From NCBI GenBank assembly GCA_029260295.1, contig JAJDDN010000003.1:186001-250000 (forward strand): DNA of 64,000 nucleotides, read 5' to 3'. Positions within the stretch are counted from its first letter, which is position 1. The number at the start of each line of letters is the position of its first letter. The position numbers were made by a program, and so were the translations under genes. Positions 29,753 to 38,310 of this stretch are shown here, piece by piece. This stretch comes from Phycisphaerales bacterium. Its GTDB lineage: Bacteria; Planctomycetota; Phycisphaerae; Phycisphaerales; UBA1924. Under the pieces are notes generated by a model. It was not told the origin of the DNA. It ran no database searches and saw nothing but the letters and a program-made list of their open reading frames with translations.

Positions 29753-29775
29753 TTTTGTCTTATCTGCTGGTATAT
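29753..29775 (+). promoter_or_regulatory. Operator-like direct repeat 2 upstream of higB-like gene
   Basis: Second copy of TTTTGTCTTAT-n4-TGGTATAT, ending 45 bp before the toxin ATG. AT-rich TATAT/TATTTT stretches here could also serve as the -10 region. Confidence 0.55.
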
Positions 29776-29820
29776 TTTAACGACATTCCAATTGAGACAC
29801 GATAACGGAGTCTATCAGAT

Positions 29821-30246
29821 ATGTCAGACGGAATTCCAACAGAATCGAGAGTACTGAAATATCCAGAAGAGTTATTTGAACCTGAGCCTTGGCTGAACTT
29901 TGTACAAGGTCGGCCATTCGAGCGGGCGTGGAAAAAACTTGAACTATCTGACGATGACCTTCGGCATATTGAAATCGTTATTATGGCCGATCCAGAACGC
30001 CCACCTGTTATTTCAGGCACAGGCGGGATTAGAAAACTAAGGGTCGCAAAGCCAGGAACAAATGAGGGCAGTAGTGGCGGTCTCAGGATTCTATATTCAC
30101 ATTATTCGGAGTTTAGCCTGATCTACCTCTATACAGCGTATGCAAAAAATAATATGGACAACATTTCGGCTCGAGTAAAGCAAGAACTTTATAAACTGAA
30201 TGAAGAAATCAAAAACTATCTGCAATGTAGGCAATTGAAAAATTGA
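29821..30246 (+). CDS. HigB/RelE-type toxin of a toxin-antitoxin pair
   Basis: 141 residues, at or above usual HigB length. The core GTGGIRKLRVAKPG then GSSGGLRILYSHY and LIYLYTAYAKN is the RelE/ParE-fold ribonuclease pattern with basic residues in the expected places. Toxins of this type cleave mRNA on the ribosome. The N-terminal 35 residues are an extension beyond the fold. The XRE-type antitoxin follows 33 bp downstream, the HigBA order (toxin first). AT-rich compared with the accC gene, a sign of recent acquisition. Confidence 0.85.
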   Translation: MSDGIPTESRVLKYPEELFEPEPWLNFVQGRPFERAWKKLELSDDDLRHIEIVIMADPERPPVISGTGGIRKLRVAKPGTNEGSSGGLRILYSHYSEFSLIYLYTAYAKNNMDNISARVKQELYKLNEEIKNYLQCRQLKN

Positions 30247-30279
30247 TCACAGACTTACAAGATTCAAGGAGTACAAATA

Positions 30280-30669
30280 ATGAATAGTGATCAGCCAAAT
30301 CCAAGCGATAACTATGTGAACACAGAGTTGGAGAACGACCTGCTTGAAGCGGCCACAGATCTACGAGATGCGCTTCGTGACAAGGCCAAGTTAAATACCG
30401 TCTTCACAATGCGTCGTGTCGAACTACAACTTAAACCACAGCAAATGGTTGCGGAAGATGTCAAGGAACTGCGTAAACATTTCCAGGCCAGCCAAGCTGT
30501 TTTTTCAATGCTTATTGGTATCAGTCCTTCAACTTTACAATCTTGGGAACAAGGCATCCAAGACCCGCCTGCTTGGGCTAACAGACTCTTTGATGTCATG
30601 GGCTCAAACCCAGACCCATGGTTTGAGCTCTTGGAAAAAGCCACCAGCCGCTCTGAAGAACTCTGCTAA
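30280..30669 (+). CDS. HigA-like antitoxin with C-terminal helix-turn-helix
   Basis: 129 residues. The C-terminal half is an XRE-type HTH (ELRKHFQASQAVFSMLIGIS then STLQSWEQGIQDPPAWANRLF); the N-terminal helices (about 10-55) would wrap the toxin. A ribosome site AAGGAG precedes the ATG. As in other HigA proteins it probably represses its own promoter, and the two 23-bp direct repeats upstream of higB are the candidate operators. Confidence 0.85.
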   Translation: MNSDQPNPSDNYVNTELENDLLEAATDLRDALRDKAKLNTVFTMRRVELQLKPQQMVAEDVKELRKHFQASQAVFSMLIGISPSTLQSWEQGIQDPPAWANRLFDVMGSNPDPWFELLEKATSRSEELC

Positions 30670-30730
30670 TCCAGATCCGTTTACCTTTAGACCTGTTTCT
30701 CATCTCAAAACACACCTAATTCAAAATATC

Positions 30731-30761
30731 AAAAAAAGCGGCCGGGATTACTCTCGGCCGC
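30731..30761 (-). terminator. Rho-independent terminator after PEP-CTERM gene 1
   Basis: GCGGCCG (30738-30744) pairs with CGGCCGC (30755-30761); on the minus strand seven T follow (A 30731-30737). It ends the two-gene transcript 32006-30792. Confidence 0.85.
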
Positions 30762-30791
30762 CTTCATTTTTGATCTCAATCAAGGTCGATA

Positions 30792-31364
30792 TCAGCGACG
30801 ACGACGGCCAGCAGCGATGCCGCCAAGGCCGAGCAGGGCTAGCCCGCTCGGTGCCGGAATAACCCGGTATGTCCCGAGGATTTCGGCCCCTGGGATCTGG
30901 CTGTCATCTTCAGCGGGGAAGTAGATGTTGCCGCTGGTATTGCCCGCGACAAGATTGTTGTAAAAAGTGGCGTTGAGACGCATGCGAATTTCTCCGGTAA
31001 ACGCCCGGCTGCCCGCCGTGAAATCAAGGTTGGCGTCTGTGGACATCGCGAAAATGTTGAGCCCGGTATCGGTGCCGTTACCGCCCTGCCAGAGCCCGGG
31101 GAAGCCGCTTGTTGGATTCTGAGCGGATGAAAAATCCGAGAAGTCCATGAAGTTAAAGTTCACGCCGCCCGATCCACCGAGTATCCCATCTAAGAGGATG
31201 CCGCTGAAATCAGAACCCGTTGCCGTAATCGCCGAGTTGCCGTTTGTCGAGGTGAGAACCATTTCATTGACGACCGAGAGGTCGATCTGAATAAGCTCAT
31301 CTGCCGAAACGGCCACCGCTGTAACGCCCATTGAAAGCCCGACCACTGCTAAAATAGTATTCAT
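30792..31364 (-). CDS. PEP-CTERM-like exported protein 1
   Basis: 190 residues from MNTILAVVGLSMG (GAGAGAGA precedes it; the longer frame adds a basic, non-signal stretch). A signal peptide ends near VSADE. The C-terminus has the sorting signal of this group: PAP, a short hydrophobic run and LLGLGGIAAGRRRR. Such proteins are processed by an exosortase and reach the surface. The mature part is Gly/Asn/Ser-rich beta structure. About half the residues match the neighbour 31431-32006, so it is a tandem duplicate. No exosortase gene is in the window. Confidence 0.88.
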   Translation of the reverse strand: MNTILAVVGLSMGVTAVAVSADELIQIDLSVVNEMVLTSTNGNSAITATGSDFSGILLDGILGGSGGVNFNFMDFSDFSSAQNPTSGFPGLWQGGNGTDTGLNIFAMSTDANLDFTAGSRAFTGEIRMRLNATFYNNLVAGNTSGNIYFPAEDDSQIPGAEILGTYRVIPAPSGLALLGLGGIAAGRRRR

Positions 31365-31430
31365 TTGCAATCTCTCTCTCGAATTTGTTAAACTAAAAAC
31401 ATCGCGATTTTCAAATCGCGACAAGTTCAC

Positions 31431-32006
31431 TCAGCGACGGCGACGACCAGCAACAACTCCGCCAAGGCCGAGCAGTGCAAAGCCGCTTGGTGCAGGAACA
31501 ACAGTGTAAGTCCCGAGCACTTCTGCCCCGGGAATATCGCCGTCATCATCAGCAGGGAAGTAAATGTTGCCGCTGTCGGTTCCCGCCAACATGTTCTGGT
31601 AAAAGTTTGAGTTCAGAGTCCAGACCGCTGATCCAATAAATGCGGTCCTTCCCTCTGAGAATGTGAGATTGGTGTCAGTAGACATATCCCAGATATTGAG
31701 CCCGAAGTCAGAACCACCACCCCCTACCGAAAACGATGGGGTCCCATCGGCTGGGTTTTGTGCCGATGAAAAATCAGAGGAAACCAAGAAGTTAAAGCCG
31801 GTGCCCCCGCCCAACCCACCGAGAAAGCCATCAAAGAGGATGCCGGTGAAATCACTTCCTGTCGCCGTGATCGCTGAGTTGCCCCCCGTCGCGGTCATGG
31901 TCAGCTGATTCTCGACCGACAAATCTAAGTTGACGAGCACATCAGCCGAAGCGGTCATTGCCGTAGCAATCATTGATATTCCTACCATTGCTTGAATCGT
32001 GTTCAT
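31431..32006 (-). CDS. PEP-CTERM-like exported protein 2
   Basis: 191 residues starting MNTIQAMVGISMIATAMTAS, a clear signal peptide. Shares GNSAITATGSDF, SDFSSAQNP and NIYFPA segments with copy 1, and ends PAPSGFALLGLGGVVAGRRRR-type (sorting signal PAP ... GRRRR). Sixty-six bp separate it from copy 1, with no terminator between, so both are one transcript. Confidence 0.88.
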   Translation of the reverse strand: MNTIQAMVGISMIATAMTASADVLVNLDLSVENQLTMTATGGNSAITATGSDFTGILFDGFLGGLGGGTGFNFLVSSDFSSAQNPADGTPSFSVGGGGSDFGLNIWDMSTDTNLTFSEGRTAFIGSAVWTLNSNFYQNMLAGTDSGNIYFPADDDGDIPGAEVLGTYTVVPAPSGFALLGLGGVVAGRRRR

Positions 32007-32371
32007 TGATCATCTCTCTCTTCATATTTGCTCCGCCCAAAAGCGTCGCGATCCTTAAGCAAGGCAAGGTCAACACAACCAGTCAATGCTTAATACGAAC
32101 GGCCATCCACTCACGCCCTCCCAGGCATTCACACACCAACACATCGCCGGCATACTCACTAAACAAGATGGCCTAACTCTAACAACAATACCACACTGTG
32201 AATATTCCGTGATGTTTCAGAGAAACTATTTTAAATGCTCTCAATATCCCATAATCAGCCTCTCAGGCATGAAAAGGCGGGTTTGAACGAGTATTCGACC
32301 TCTGCAACTTAAAAAAACGGCCGAAATTTCTTCCGGCCGCTTTCATATCTTCATATCAATCAAAGCGTCAA
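32007..32371. other. Intergenic, AT-rich, between PEP-CTERM genes 2 and 3
   Basis: Holds the terminator of gene 3 (32311-32340) and, beside 32006, the promoter region of gene 2. No other gene seen. Confidence 0.6.
32311..32340 (-). terminator. Rho-independent terminator after PEP-CTERM gene 3
   Basis: CGGCCG (32318-32323) pairs with CGGCCG (32334-32339) and seven T follow on the minus strand (A 32311-32317). The same CGGCCG core is used by the terminator at 30731-30761. Confidence 0.82.
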
Positions 32372-32938
32372 TTAGCGACGACGGCGACCAGCGGCAATGC
32401 CGCCCAGGCCGAGAAGGGCCATTGAACCTGGGGCAGGAACAACATTCCATGTACCGAGGAATGTGGCATTAGGGATGTCAGTATCATCATCGGCTTCGTA
32501 GTACATGTCGCCGTTGGTGTTGCCAAGCAACATCGCAGCGTACTGGTCAGAGTTCACTGTCCATGTACCAGACCCCGAAAAAGCTGTTGAACCCGCAGTG
32601 AATACGGATGTCAAATCGTTGGTCCATGACCAGATATTCAATCCAAAGCTCGAGGTGCTGCTGAACAGGTTTGGGGTCCCGTCAGTGACATTCGCTGCGC
32701 TCGTCAGATCACCACTGACAAGTACATCAAAGACCGGGAACGATGCATCATTAAAGAAGCCAGCCAGGAGCACACCGATGCCGTCGCCACCAGAAACGGA
32801 GGCGGCCGAGTTACCCGAGGTCGCGGTGATGGTGATGGTATCGACAACTGAAAGGTCCACATTCAGGAGGACATCCGCCGAAGCGGTCATTGCGGTTGCG
32901 GCTGCTGCGAGCCCTGCGATTGTTGCAATCTTGTTCAT
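32372..32938 (-). CDS. PEP-CTERM-like exported protein 3
   Basis: 188 residues from MNKIATIAGLAAAATAMTAS (GAGAGAAAT precedes it). Related to proteins 1 and 2 (LDLSV/VDLSV...GNSA...DLTSAAN...GLNIW segments) but more diverged; C-terminal signal PAPGSMALLGLGG then AGRRRR. It ends at its own terminator, so it is transcribed apart from copies 1-2. Surface-located by analogy. Confidence 0.88.
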   Translation of the reverse strand: MNKIATIAGLAAAATAMTASADVLLNVDLSVVDTITITATSGNSAASVSGGDGIGVLLAGFFNDASFPVFDVLVSGDLTSAANVTDGTPNLFSSTSSFGLNIWSWTNDLTSVFTAGSTAFSGSGTWTVNSDQYAAMLLGNTNGDMYYEADDDTDIPNATFLGTWNVVPAPGSMALLGLGGIAAGRRRR

Positions 32939-33185
32939 TGTAATTTCTCTCTTTCTATATCTCAAACTCTGAGAAAGCCTCCGGATCTTCACGAACTCAA
33001 GCCGAAACAATCGACCATCGCTCATATAAAAATCATATTTGAAGATCCACTCCCTCTATAAAACCGACTCACTGCCGGCCATTCTCTTCTTACCATTTCT
33101 TCAACATGATCCACAAAGCCCTATACCAGGCAAAGCAAACCAAAGAACAGCCGAGATCAAACCCGACTGCTTTCTGATAGATCAT

Positions 33186-33776
33186 TCAACGACGACGACG
33201 ACCAGCGACGATGCCGCCAAGACCGAGGAGGGCCATTGAACCCGGAGCAGGCACAAGGTTGTAATCGATCGAGATCGAACCCACAGCACCGTCATCACCA
33301 CTAAAGCGATCACGAAGGAACAGGTTCCAGCTACCGGCACCAAAAGGACCCACGCCCCAACTGATGGCGTCAAACTCGCCACCAGCAATCGGTGGTCCAT
33401 TTACAAAGTCATCAAAGCCGCCGTTACCAGCCGCAGCTACAAAGGTGTAGGTCGACATGCCAACAAGGTCAGAGCCGCCGTCGCCAAGGTCGCTGCTGCC
33501 ACCCTCGCCACCAAGGAACTCAAAGAAAGTCCCGTCAGATGCCGTCATCGAGAACCGAATGTCATCGGCAAACGAGTGGCTGAGCTGGATGCTCACCGAG
33601 TTGATCGAACCGATCTGACCGCCGGCAAGGGCTTCGAAGTCAAAGTCTGTGTTGATCACATCCACCGGAGAAGCTCCCCAGTTCTCGATGTTAAAATCAA
33701 AGGTCGCCACATCAGCGCTTGCACCAAATGCAAACCCTGCAACCGCGACCAACGCGAGTGTCTTCATTGCTTTCAT
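33186..33776 (-). CDS. PEP-CTERM-like exported protein 4 with P-domain-like fold
   Basis: 196 residues from MKAMKTLALVAVAG (AGAGAGA upstream). The mature part lacks the GNSAITA family segments of proteins 1-3 and instead shows a proprotein-convertase P-domain pattern: VSIQLSHSFADDIRFSMTAS, then GSWNLFLRDRFSGDDGAVGS. P-domains form a jelly-roll and often bind sugar or stabilise proteases. Ends PAPGSMALLGLGG and AGRRRR. The fold call is moderately sure; the sorting signal is clear. Confidence 0.85.
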   Translation of the reverse strand: MKAMKTLALVAVAGFAFGASADVATFDFNIENWGASPVDVINTDFDFEALAGGQIGSINSVSIQLSHSFADDIRFSMTASDGTFFEFLGGEGGSSDLGDGGSDLVGMSTYTFVAAAGNGGFDDFVNGPPIAGGEFDAISWGVGPFGAGSWNLFLRDRFSGDDGAVGSISIDYNLVPAPGSMALLGLGGIVAGRRRR

Positions 33777-34420
33777 TATCGTTCTCTCTTTCATATCTAA
33801 ACCCGGATGTCCCTTGCCCTCGATCAACTGAACACCAGCGATCCGTACAAACAACACGATTGGGCACGCCTCTCAAATGCGATAAATGCGGCTCTCACCA
33901 CAGTTTGAGCATATCAAAAGCAAAGAACACTTCAAGCTAAATCCGGATAACCAAGGCTAAATAATAGGGTATTTTACCAGTGGCAATATTCCCACCCTCG
34001 TATTTGGTCTAATTCAATGCCCTTAACCCCAAACCCCCTAAATTAACACTCAAAAAAAACACAGGCCCCACCGTCGCGGGGCCTGCGTTTTTGCTTTTTA
34101 AGGCAAGAGAGAGAGAAAGAGAGAGAAAATCAACTTACAGGCCTTTGAGCCCATCTCGTCGCTCGGCATTTAACCGCTTCAGTAAGGTTTGCTGTCCCTT
34201 GCACACACAAAGTACATCAGGACCGAGAAGATGCCAGCCCATTGCCCACAATTTTTTATCGAACGATCAAAATGCCACCTCACATCCCAATAACCCCCTT
34301 CCAACCGCCAAATCCTACAAACAAAATTATCGGCAAAACCAAAACATCCGGCATAAACTTCCCGAGCAAGCCACAACACCACTCCAACAACCGGTCAAAA
34401 CGACCACCGGAGACCACCAA
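33777..34420. other. Long intergenic region between PEP-CTERM gene 4 and the DegT gene
   Basis: About 640 bp. It holds a strong hairpin (34052-34092) and a GA-rich run (34108-34130). No credible gene: the open frame running into the DegT gene from 34091 begins with Arg/Glu low complexity. Promoters for both flanking genes must lie here; none was clear. Confidence 0.6.
34052..34092. terminator. Bidirectional terminator-like hairpin
   Basis: CAGGCCCC (34062-34069) pairs with GGGGCCTG (34078-34085); eight A precede and five T follow, so both strands give a stem plus T-run. The core matches the small-RNA terminator at 2069. No transcript ending here from either side is obvious. Confidence 0.75.
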
Positions 34421-35596
34421 ATGACCACCGCAACCCCCCAAGCATCCGACCTCGCCATCAACGGCGGCACCCCAACCTTCGAATCAAATGTCCCCTTCAT
34501 GGCCGTAGGACTCACCAAAAATGACATCGCCGCAGCAACTGAAGTCCTCGAATCAGGAATGCTCCGAGCCGCCTCCAAGTGTGCCGCACTTGAAGAAGAG
34601 TTCGCAAAACAATCAGACGCCAACTTCGGCCTCACCTGCGCCAACGGCACCTGCGCCCTCCAACTCGCCTACGGCTCGCTCCTCGAACCAGGCGACGAAG
34701 TCATCACCCCCGCATGGACCTTCATCGCCACCGTCTCCATGCTCGTCGCGGCACAAGCCAAGGTCGTCTTCTGTGATGTCCTCGAAGACTCCTACCAAGC
34801 CGACCCCGCCGACATCGAGCGGCTCATCACCCCAAACACCAAAGCCATCGCCATCACCCACCTCTACGGCATCCCCGTAGACATCGACGCGATCCAAAAG
34901 CTAGCCGATAAGCACAACCTCAAGGTCATCTACGACTCAGCCCAAGCACACCTCGCCGAATACAACGGCAAGGGCATCGGCGCCTACGGCGACGCCTGCA
35001 CCTACTCCTTCTACGCCACCAAAAACCTCGGCACCGGCGAAGGCGGCATGGTCACCGTCAACGACGAAAAACTCGCCACCGACATGGGCTTCCTCCGCTC
35101 CCACGGCGAAACCGGCAAATACCTCCACGAATCCATCGGCTTCAACTACCGCATGAACGACATCACCGGAGCCATCGGCCTGTCCAAACTCGAAACCCTC
35201 GGCGCCGACACCGACCGCCGCCGTGCAGTCGCCAACATCTACGCCAGCCGCATCGACAACATCCAAGGCGTCCTCCGCCCGATCCCAACGGCAAACTCAA
35301 ATCCCGCCTGGCACCTCTACACCTGCCGCGTCGATCTAGACGCCTTGACATGCACCCGCGACGAGTTCTGTGCAGCCCTCAACAAAGAAGGCGTCCCAAC
35401 CGCCGTCCACTATCCAAAGCCTTTGACCGAACAACCCGTGTTCGCCGACATCGCCAAGAACAGCGATACTCCCAAGGTCGCCGAGAAACTCGCGACTTGC
35501 GTCTTCTGCATCCCCATCCACCAGAACCTAACAGACGACCAAGCCAACGGCATCTGCGACGCCCTAGCGAAAGTCGCCAACGCCTTCGCGAATTAA
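34421..35596 (+). CDS. DegT/DnrJ/EryC1/StrS family aminotransferase
   Basis: 391 residues from MTTATPQASDLAINGG. PLP-dependent sugar aminotransferase family: the fold opens with DLAINGGTPTF, and the cofactor Lys is in SFYATKNLGTGEGG (about residue 197). VIYDSAQAH carries the Asp contacting the pyridine ring and FNYRMNDITGAIG is the usual late motif. These enzymes aminate keto-sugars for envelope glycans. It stands alone but lies near manA (mannose metabolism), hinting at surface-sugar synthesis. Substrate not readable. Confidence 0.95.
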   Translation: MTTATPQASDLAINGGTPTFESNVPFMAVGLTKNDIAAATEVLESGMLRAASKCAALEEEFAKQSDANFGLTCANGTCALQLAYGSLLEPGDEVITPAWTFIATVSMLVAAQAKVVFCDVLEDSYQADPADIERLITPNTKAIAITHLYGIPVDIDAIQKLADKHNLKVIYDSAQAHLAEYNGKGIGAYGDACTYSFYATKNLGTGEGGMVTVNDEKLATDMGFLRSHGETGKYLHESIGFNYRMNDITGAIGLSKLETLGADTDRRRAVANIYASRIDNIQGVLRPIPTANSNPAWHLYTCRVDLDALTCTRDEFCAALNKEGVPTAVHYPKPLTEQPVFADIAKNSDTPKVAEKLATCVFCIPIHQNLTDDQANGICDALAKVANAFAN

Positions 35597-35659
35597 TCGA
35601 GTTCGTTCACATCTTTGTATTCAACGAGCCGCGACCGTAAGGAAGCGGTCTTTCTTTCT

Positions 35660-35702
35660 GGGTGCCATGGAGGTGTCGTCTTCGACTCCTCCACGATCTT
35701 CT
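35660..35702 (+). repeat. Hairpin repeat family A, copy 3
   Basis: Frame GGGTGCC...ATCTTC; stem TGGAGG/CCTCCA with inner TCG-TCTT-CGA in place of CCG-TCTT-CGG: even the inner stem has changed in a paired way. Confidence 0.75.
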
Positions 35703-35709
35703 CTTATCT

Positions 35710-35749
35710 GGGTGCCATGGTTTGACCGTCTTCGGCAAACCATGTCTTC
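35710..35749 (+). repeat. Hairpin repeat family A, copy 4
   Basis: Stem CATGGTTTG/CAAACCATG around ACCGTCTTCGG. Relative to the common CACGGCTTG/CAAGCCGTG both arms changed at two positions and stay fully paired. Confidence 0.88.
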
Positions 35750-35772
35750 AACATCGAACACAACATATCCGG

Positions 35773-36321
35773 TTATAACTCAGGAAGACCAAGTGGTTCA
35801 AAAACCATATCCGCATGCACACTGTCTACTTCTATCAACTGCATTTCAGCGTAAATCGTTCGTGATTGATTGATGACTCTTTCATCTGTGTGTGCAGAGA
35901 ACTTTCTACGCCAACGAGCATGCTCTGCATCAAAATACTCTCTCAAAGTTTTCGAAGCACTCATCGGCATTTCAAATAATCTCCAAAATAAATATGAAAG
36001 AACATTCGAAAATCTTTCACGGTAAATGACTTTCATCAATCGGTCTAAATCATCTTTGCAAACCGGATCCCACCCGCGATAGCAGTTCTCATCATTCAAA
36101 CACACGATCAAATGCTCATTAAGCTGCTCTGGAGAATGCTGAACATTCGAGTAGATTTGAACCGCATCAAGCAACATAGAATCAAGATCGCCAATGGTCT
36201 TGCAAGAAACGAAATCTGTGTACTGAACTGCAACACCAACAAAGGCCCGAAGCCCTCCAATATAGTCCTGAAGAAATTGACGATCAAACTCTGGATCTGG
36301 ATGAATAGCTTTCTTTGACAT
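35773..36321 (-). CDS. Hypothetical protein, AT-rich
   Basis: 182 residues from MSKKAIHPDPEFDRQFLQ. The ATG overlaps the manA stop (TGATG), so it is coupled to manA, but its codons are clearly more AT-rich than manA's. Mostly helical with scattered cysteines (CLNDENCYRGWDPVCKDDL). No family recognised. Transfer behind a resident gene is a fair reading. Confidence 0.7.
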   Translation of the reverse strand: MSKKAIHPDPEFDRQFLQDYIGGLRAFVGVAVQYTDFVSCKTIGDLDSMLLDAVQIYSNVQHSPEQLNEHLIVCLNDENCYRGWDPVCKDDLDRLMKVIYRERFSNVLSYLFWRLFEMPMSASKTLREYFDAEHARWRRKFSAHTDERVINQSRTIYAEMQLIEVDSVHADMVFEPLGLPEL

Positions 36322-37397
36322 CACACAACCCCCGCCACCACCGCAACAGTCCCAGGCCCCGCCCGCAAAACACAATCCCCCGCAATCCCCGCAGAAATAA
36401 GCACACTCTGCCCCGCCTCCAGCATCACCTCATCAAACCCCCCGCTCTTGCTCGCCACCGAAGCCCCCATCGTCACAGGCACCATCAAAACCACAGGCCC
36501 CGATGAATCCCCTTCAACAATCGCTACCTCGCTACAACTCGCACTAATCACATCCATCGTATAAAAATCCGTCCCCGAAACCCGGGTCCGAACCGACCCC
36601 ATCTTCGGCGGCCCCCCCATCCCCATCTTCGCACTACTAATAGACAAATCCGCCATCACCCCATCCGACGCATCCTCAAACAAAGCACACTCAACTGCCT
36701 GCGCAATATGCAGCTCCCGCCCCTCCCGTCCATACTCACTCGCCCAGTCATACACCCGGTAAGTCGTATCGCTCGGCGTCTGCACCTCCGCAACAAGCAC
36801 CCCCGCCCCAAGCGCATGCACCGTCCCCGACACTAAGGTATGACACTCCCCAACAACCGCAGGCATGCTCTTCATCACCTCAGGCACCGTCCCGTTCTCA
36901 ATCGCCGCCTGCAGATCCGCCCAAGTCACCCCATCCTTCATCCCCTTATAAATAACCGAGCCGGGCTCGGCCTCAAGCACATACCAACTTTCCGTCTTCA
37001 AGTGCGCCTCAGCATGAGCAGCCGCGTATTCAACAGACGGATGCACCTGCACACTCAAATGCTCACGGGCATCCAGATATTTAACGAGCAACGGGAACCC
37101 ACCCTCATCGCTCAGCGCCACACCCCCCATCATCCCATCACCCCAAGCACTGATCGCATCCCGCACCGTCTTCCCCTTCATCGAACCATTGGCAATAACA
37201 CTAATCGCCGCCTCACCCCCGCCACCGCTCGCGCTCGTCGATGACAGATCCGCAAGTTCCCAAGACTCCCCAACCATCGCCCCCTCGCCAAGCACCTTTC
37301 CAAACCCAGCAAGCCGCCGCCCGCCCCACACCTTTTCTTTGAGGATTGGTTCAAGCACGAGCGGATACATCGATGATTCATTGGTGGTTTCATTCAT
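36321..37397 (-). CDS. manA: Mannose-6-phosphate isomerase, class I
   Basis: 358 residues from MNETTNESSMYPL; a start nine codons later (MYPLVLEP) is also possible, neither has a good ribosome site. Interconverts fructose-6- and mannose-6-phosphate. Opening PILKEKVWGGRRL, zinc-site residues in LSVQVHPS, HLKTESWY and SGTVHALG, and the VYDWA motif are all as in short type-I phosphomannose isomerases. The hypothetical gene at 35773 is coupled to its stop. fabZ lies upstream behind a terminator. Confidence 0.93.
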   Translation of the reverse strand: MNETTNESSMYPLVLEPILKEKVWGGRRLAGFGKVLGEGAMVGESWELADLSSTSASGGGGEAAISVIANGSMKGKTVRDAISAWGDGMMGGVALSDEGGFPLLVKYLDAREHLSVQVHPSVEYAAAHAEAHLKTESWYVLEAEPGSVIYKGMKDGVTWADLQAAIENGTVPEVMKSMPAVVGECHTLVSGTVHALGAGVLVAEVQTPSDTTYRVYDWASEYGREGRELHIAQAVECALFEDASDGVMADLSISSAKMGMGGPPKMGSVRTRVSGTDFYTMDVISASCSEVAIVEGDSSGPVVLMVPVTMGASVASKSGGFDEVMLEAGQSVLISAGIAGDCVLRAGPGTVAVVAGVV

Positions 37398-37411
37398 GGT
37401 GTGTTCTATGC

Positions 37412-37444
37412 AAAAAAACCCGGAGATACCAAGCATCTCCGGGT
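37412..37444 (-). terminator. Rho-independent terminator after fabZ
   Basis: Perfect 10-bp stem ACCCGGAGAT/ATCTCCGGGT (37418-37427 with 37435-37444), then seven T on the minus strand. Confidence 0.92.
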
Positions 37445-37470
37445 CCAAAGTTGTTCAATCGATCGCTCTT

Positions 37471-37992
37471 CTACGAATCCGAAATACGCATCCCGGTAAT
37501 CGTGGCCTCAAAGCAAATCTGCCCATCAACCACGCCCTCGATCTGCGTCACAAACCGCCGAGGCGTCACCTTGACGCCCTTGCACATCACCAGCATCTCC
37601 TGACCAACGGTCAGCGAACGACGGAACACCGCGTTCTCGATCCGAAGGAACGCCGCGAGATGCAACTCGCCGTAATGGCTGTTATACAAATAGCACGCCA
37701 GCTGTGCCCCGGCCTCAACCATCAGCACACCCGGATACATCGGCTTGCTGGGAAAGTGACCCCGGACCCAGAACTCATCGCCCCGGACAGTCAGTGAACC
37801 AACCCCAGAGTTAAAGTCCTCGCTCGCCCAGACAATCCGATCCAGCAACGCCATCTCATGACGATGATGGATCATCTCGAACATCTCTTCGCGCGTCGCA
37901 AGCGTCGCGCTCAGATCGATCGCGCTCAGATCAACGAGTGTAGATACACCCTCATCCAGCTTGTCTTCCCGTTGCGTGGTACTCAACTGCAC
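37471..37992 (-). CDS. fabZ: 3-hydroxyacyl-ACP dehydratase (FabZ-like)
   Basis: 173 residues, slightly longer than usual because of about 30 extra N-terminal residues. Hot-dog fold dehydratase of fatty-acid elongation: IHHRHEMALLDRI and GHFPSKPMYPGVLMVEA carry the catalytic His and Glu. It removes water from 3-hydroxyacyl-ACP. The HRHEM in place of HRYPM is a family variation. Acts with AccBC products; isolated here with its own terminator. Confidence 0.9.
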   Translation of the reverse strand: MQLSTTQREDKLDEGVSTLVDLSAIDLSATLATREEMFEMIHHRHEMALLDRIVWASEDFNSGVGSLTVRGDEFWVRGHFPSKPMYPGVLMVEAGAQLACYLYNSHYGELHLAAFLRIENAVFRRSLTVGQEMLVMCKGVKVTPRRFVTQIEGVVDGQICFEATITGMRISDS

Positions 37993-38052
37993 ATTCCTTC
38001 ACCCGCCGGCCCGCAAGCCAACAGGATTTCAAACCGAATCATCATCCAGACA

Positions 38053-38223
38053 TCAGTCTTCGCGTGATCCGAGCATTTCCTTACGGATATCCTGCGCAAC
38101 ATTCTTCACATCCTGCATCACCTTGCGGACACGAGTACCAGCAGCCTTATTCCCGCCCTTGGCCTTGTTGTAGTCCTCACGGCAGTCCTGAAGCAGTTGT
38201 TCCATCTTCTCAAGCAGATCCAT
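38053..38223 (-). CDS. Histone H1-like protein of the Hc1 family
   Basis: 56 residues from MDLLEKMEQLLQD; AAGAGG precedes this ATG, favouring it over the start 16 codons upstream. The central KGGNKAAGTRVRKVMQDVK matches the Hc1 signature (KGNKAAGTRVRK) of chlamydial and bacteroidete/planctomycete histone-like proteins; a short basic helix pair. Such proteins bind DNA and may shape the nucleoid. Unusually acidic residues flank the core (EDYN, SRED). Confidence 0.82.
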   Translation of the reverse strand: MDLLEKMEQLLQDCREDYNKAKGGNKAAGTRVRKVMQDVKNVAQDIRKEMLGSRED

Positions 38224-38310
38224 TTCAAACCTCTTTCCGATCAACACCGCATCCGCGGCAAAGACATTCAATCATCTCAAACTGCGATCCATCACAGCCA
38301 CGCCCCCATC

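Noticed and set aside
30792..33776. LPXTG-type sortase substrates
   Set aside because: No LPXTG motif; the short hydrophobic end with Arg tail fits PEP-CTERM-like sorting.
34091..34420. N-terminal extension of the DegT gene
   Set aside because: It starts with Arg/Glu low complexity directly after a terminator hairpin; the family begins at MTTATPQASDLAINGG.
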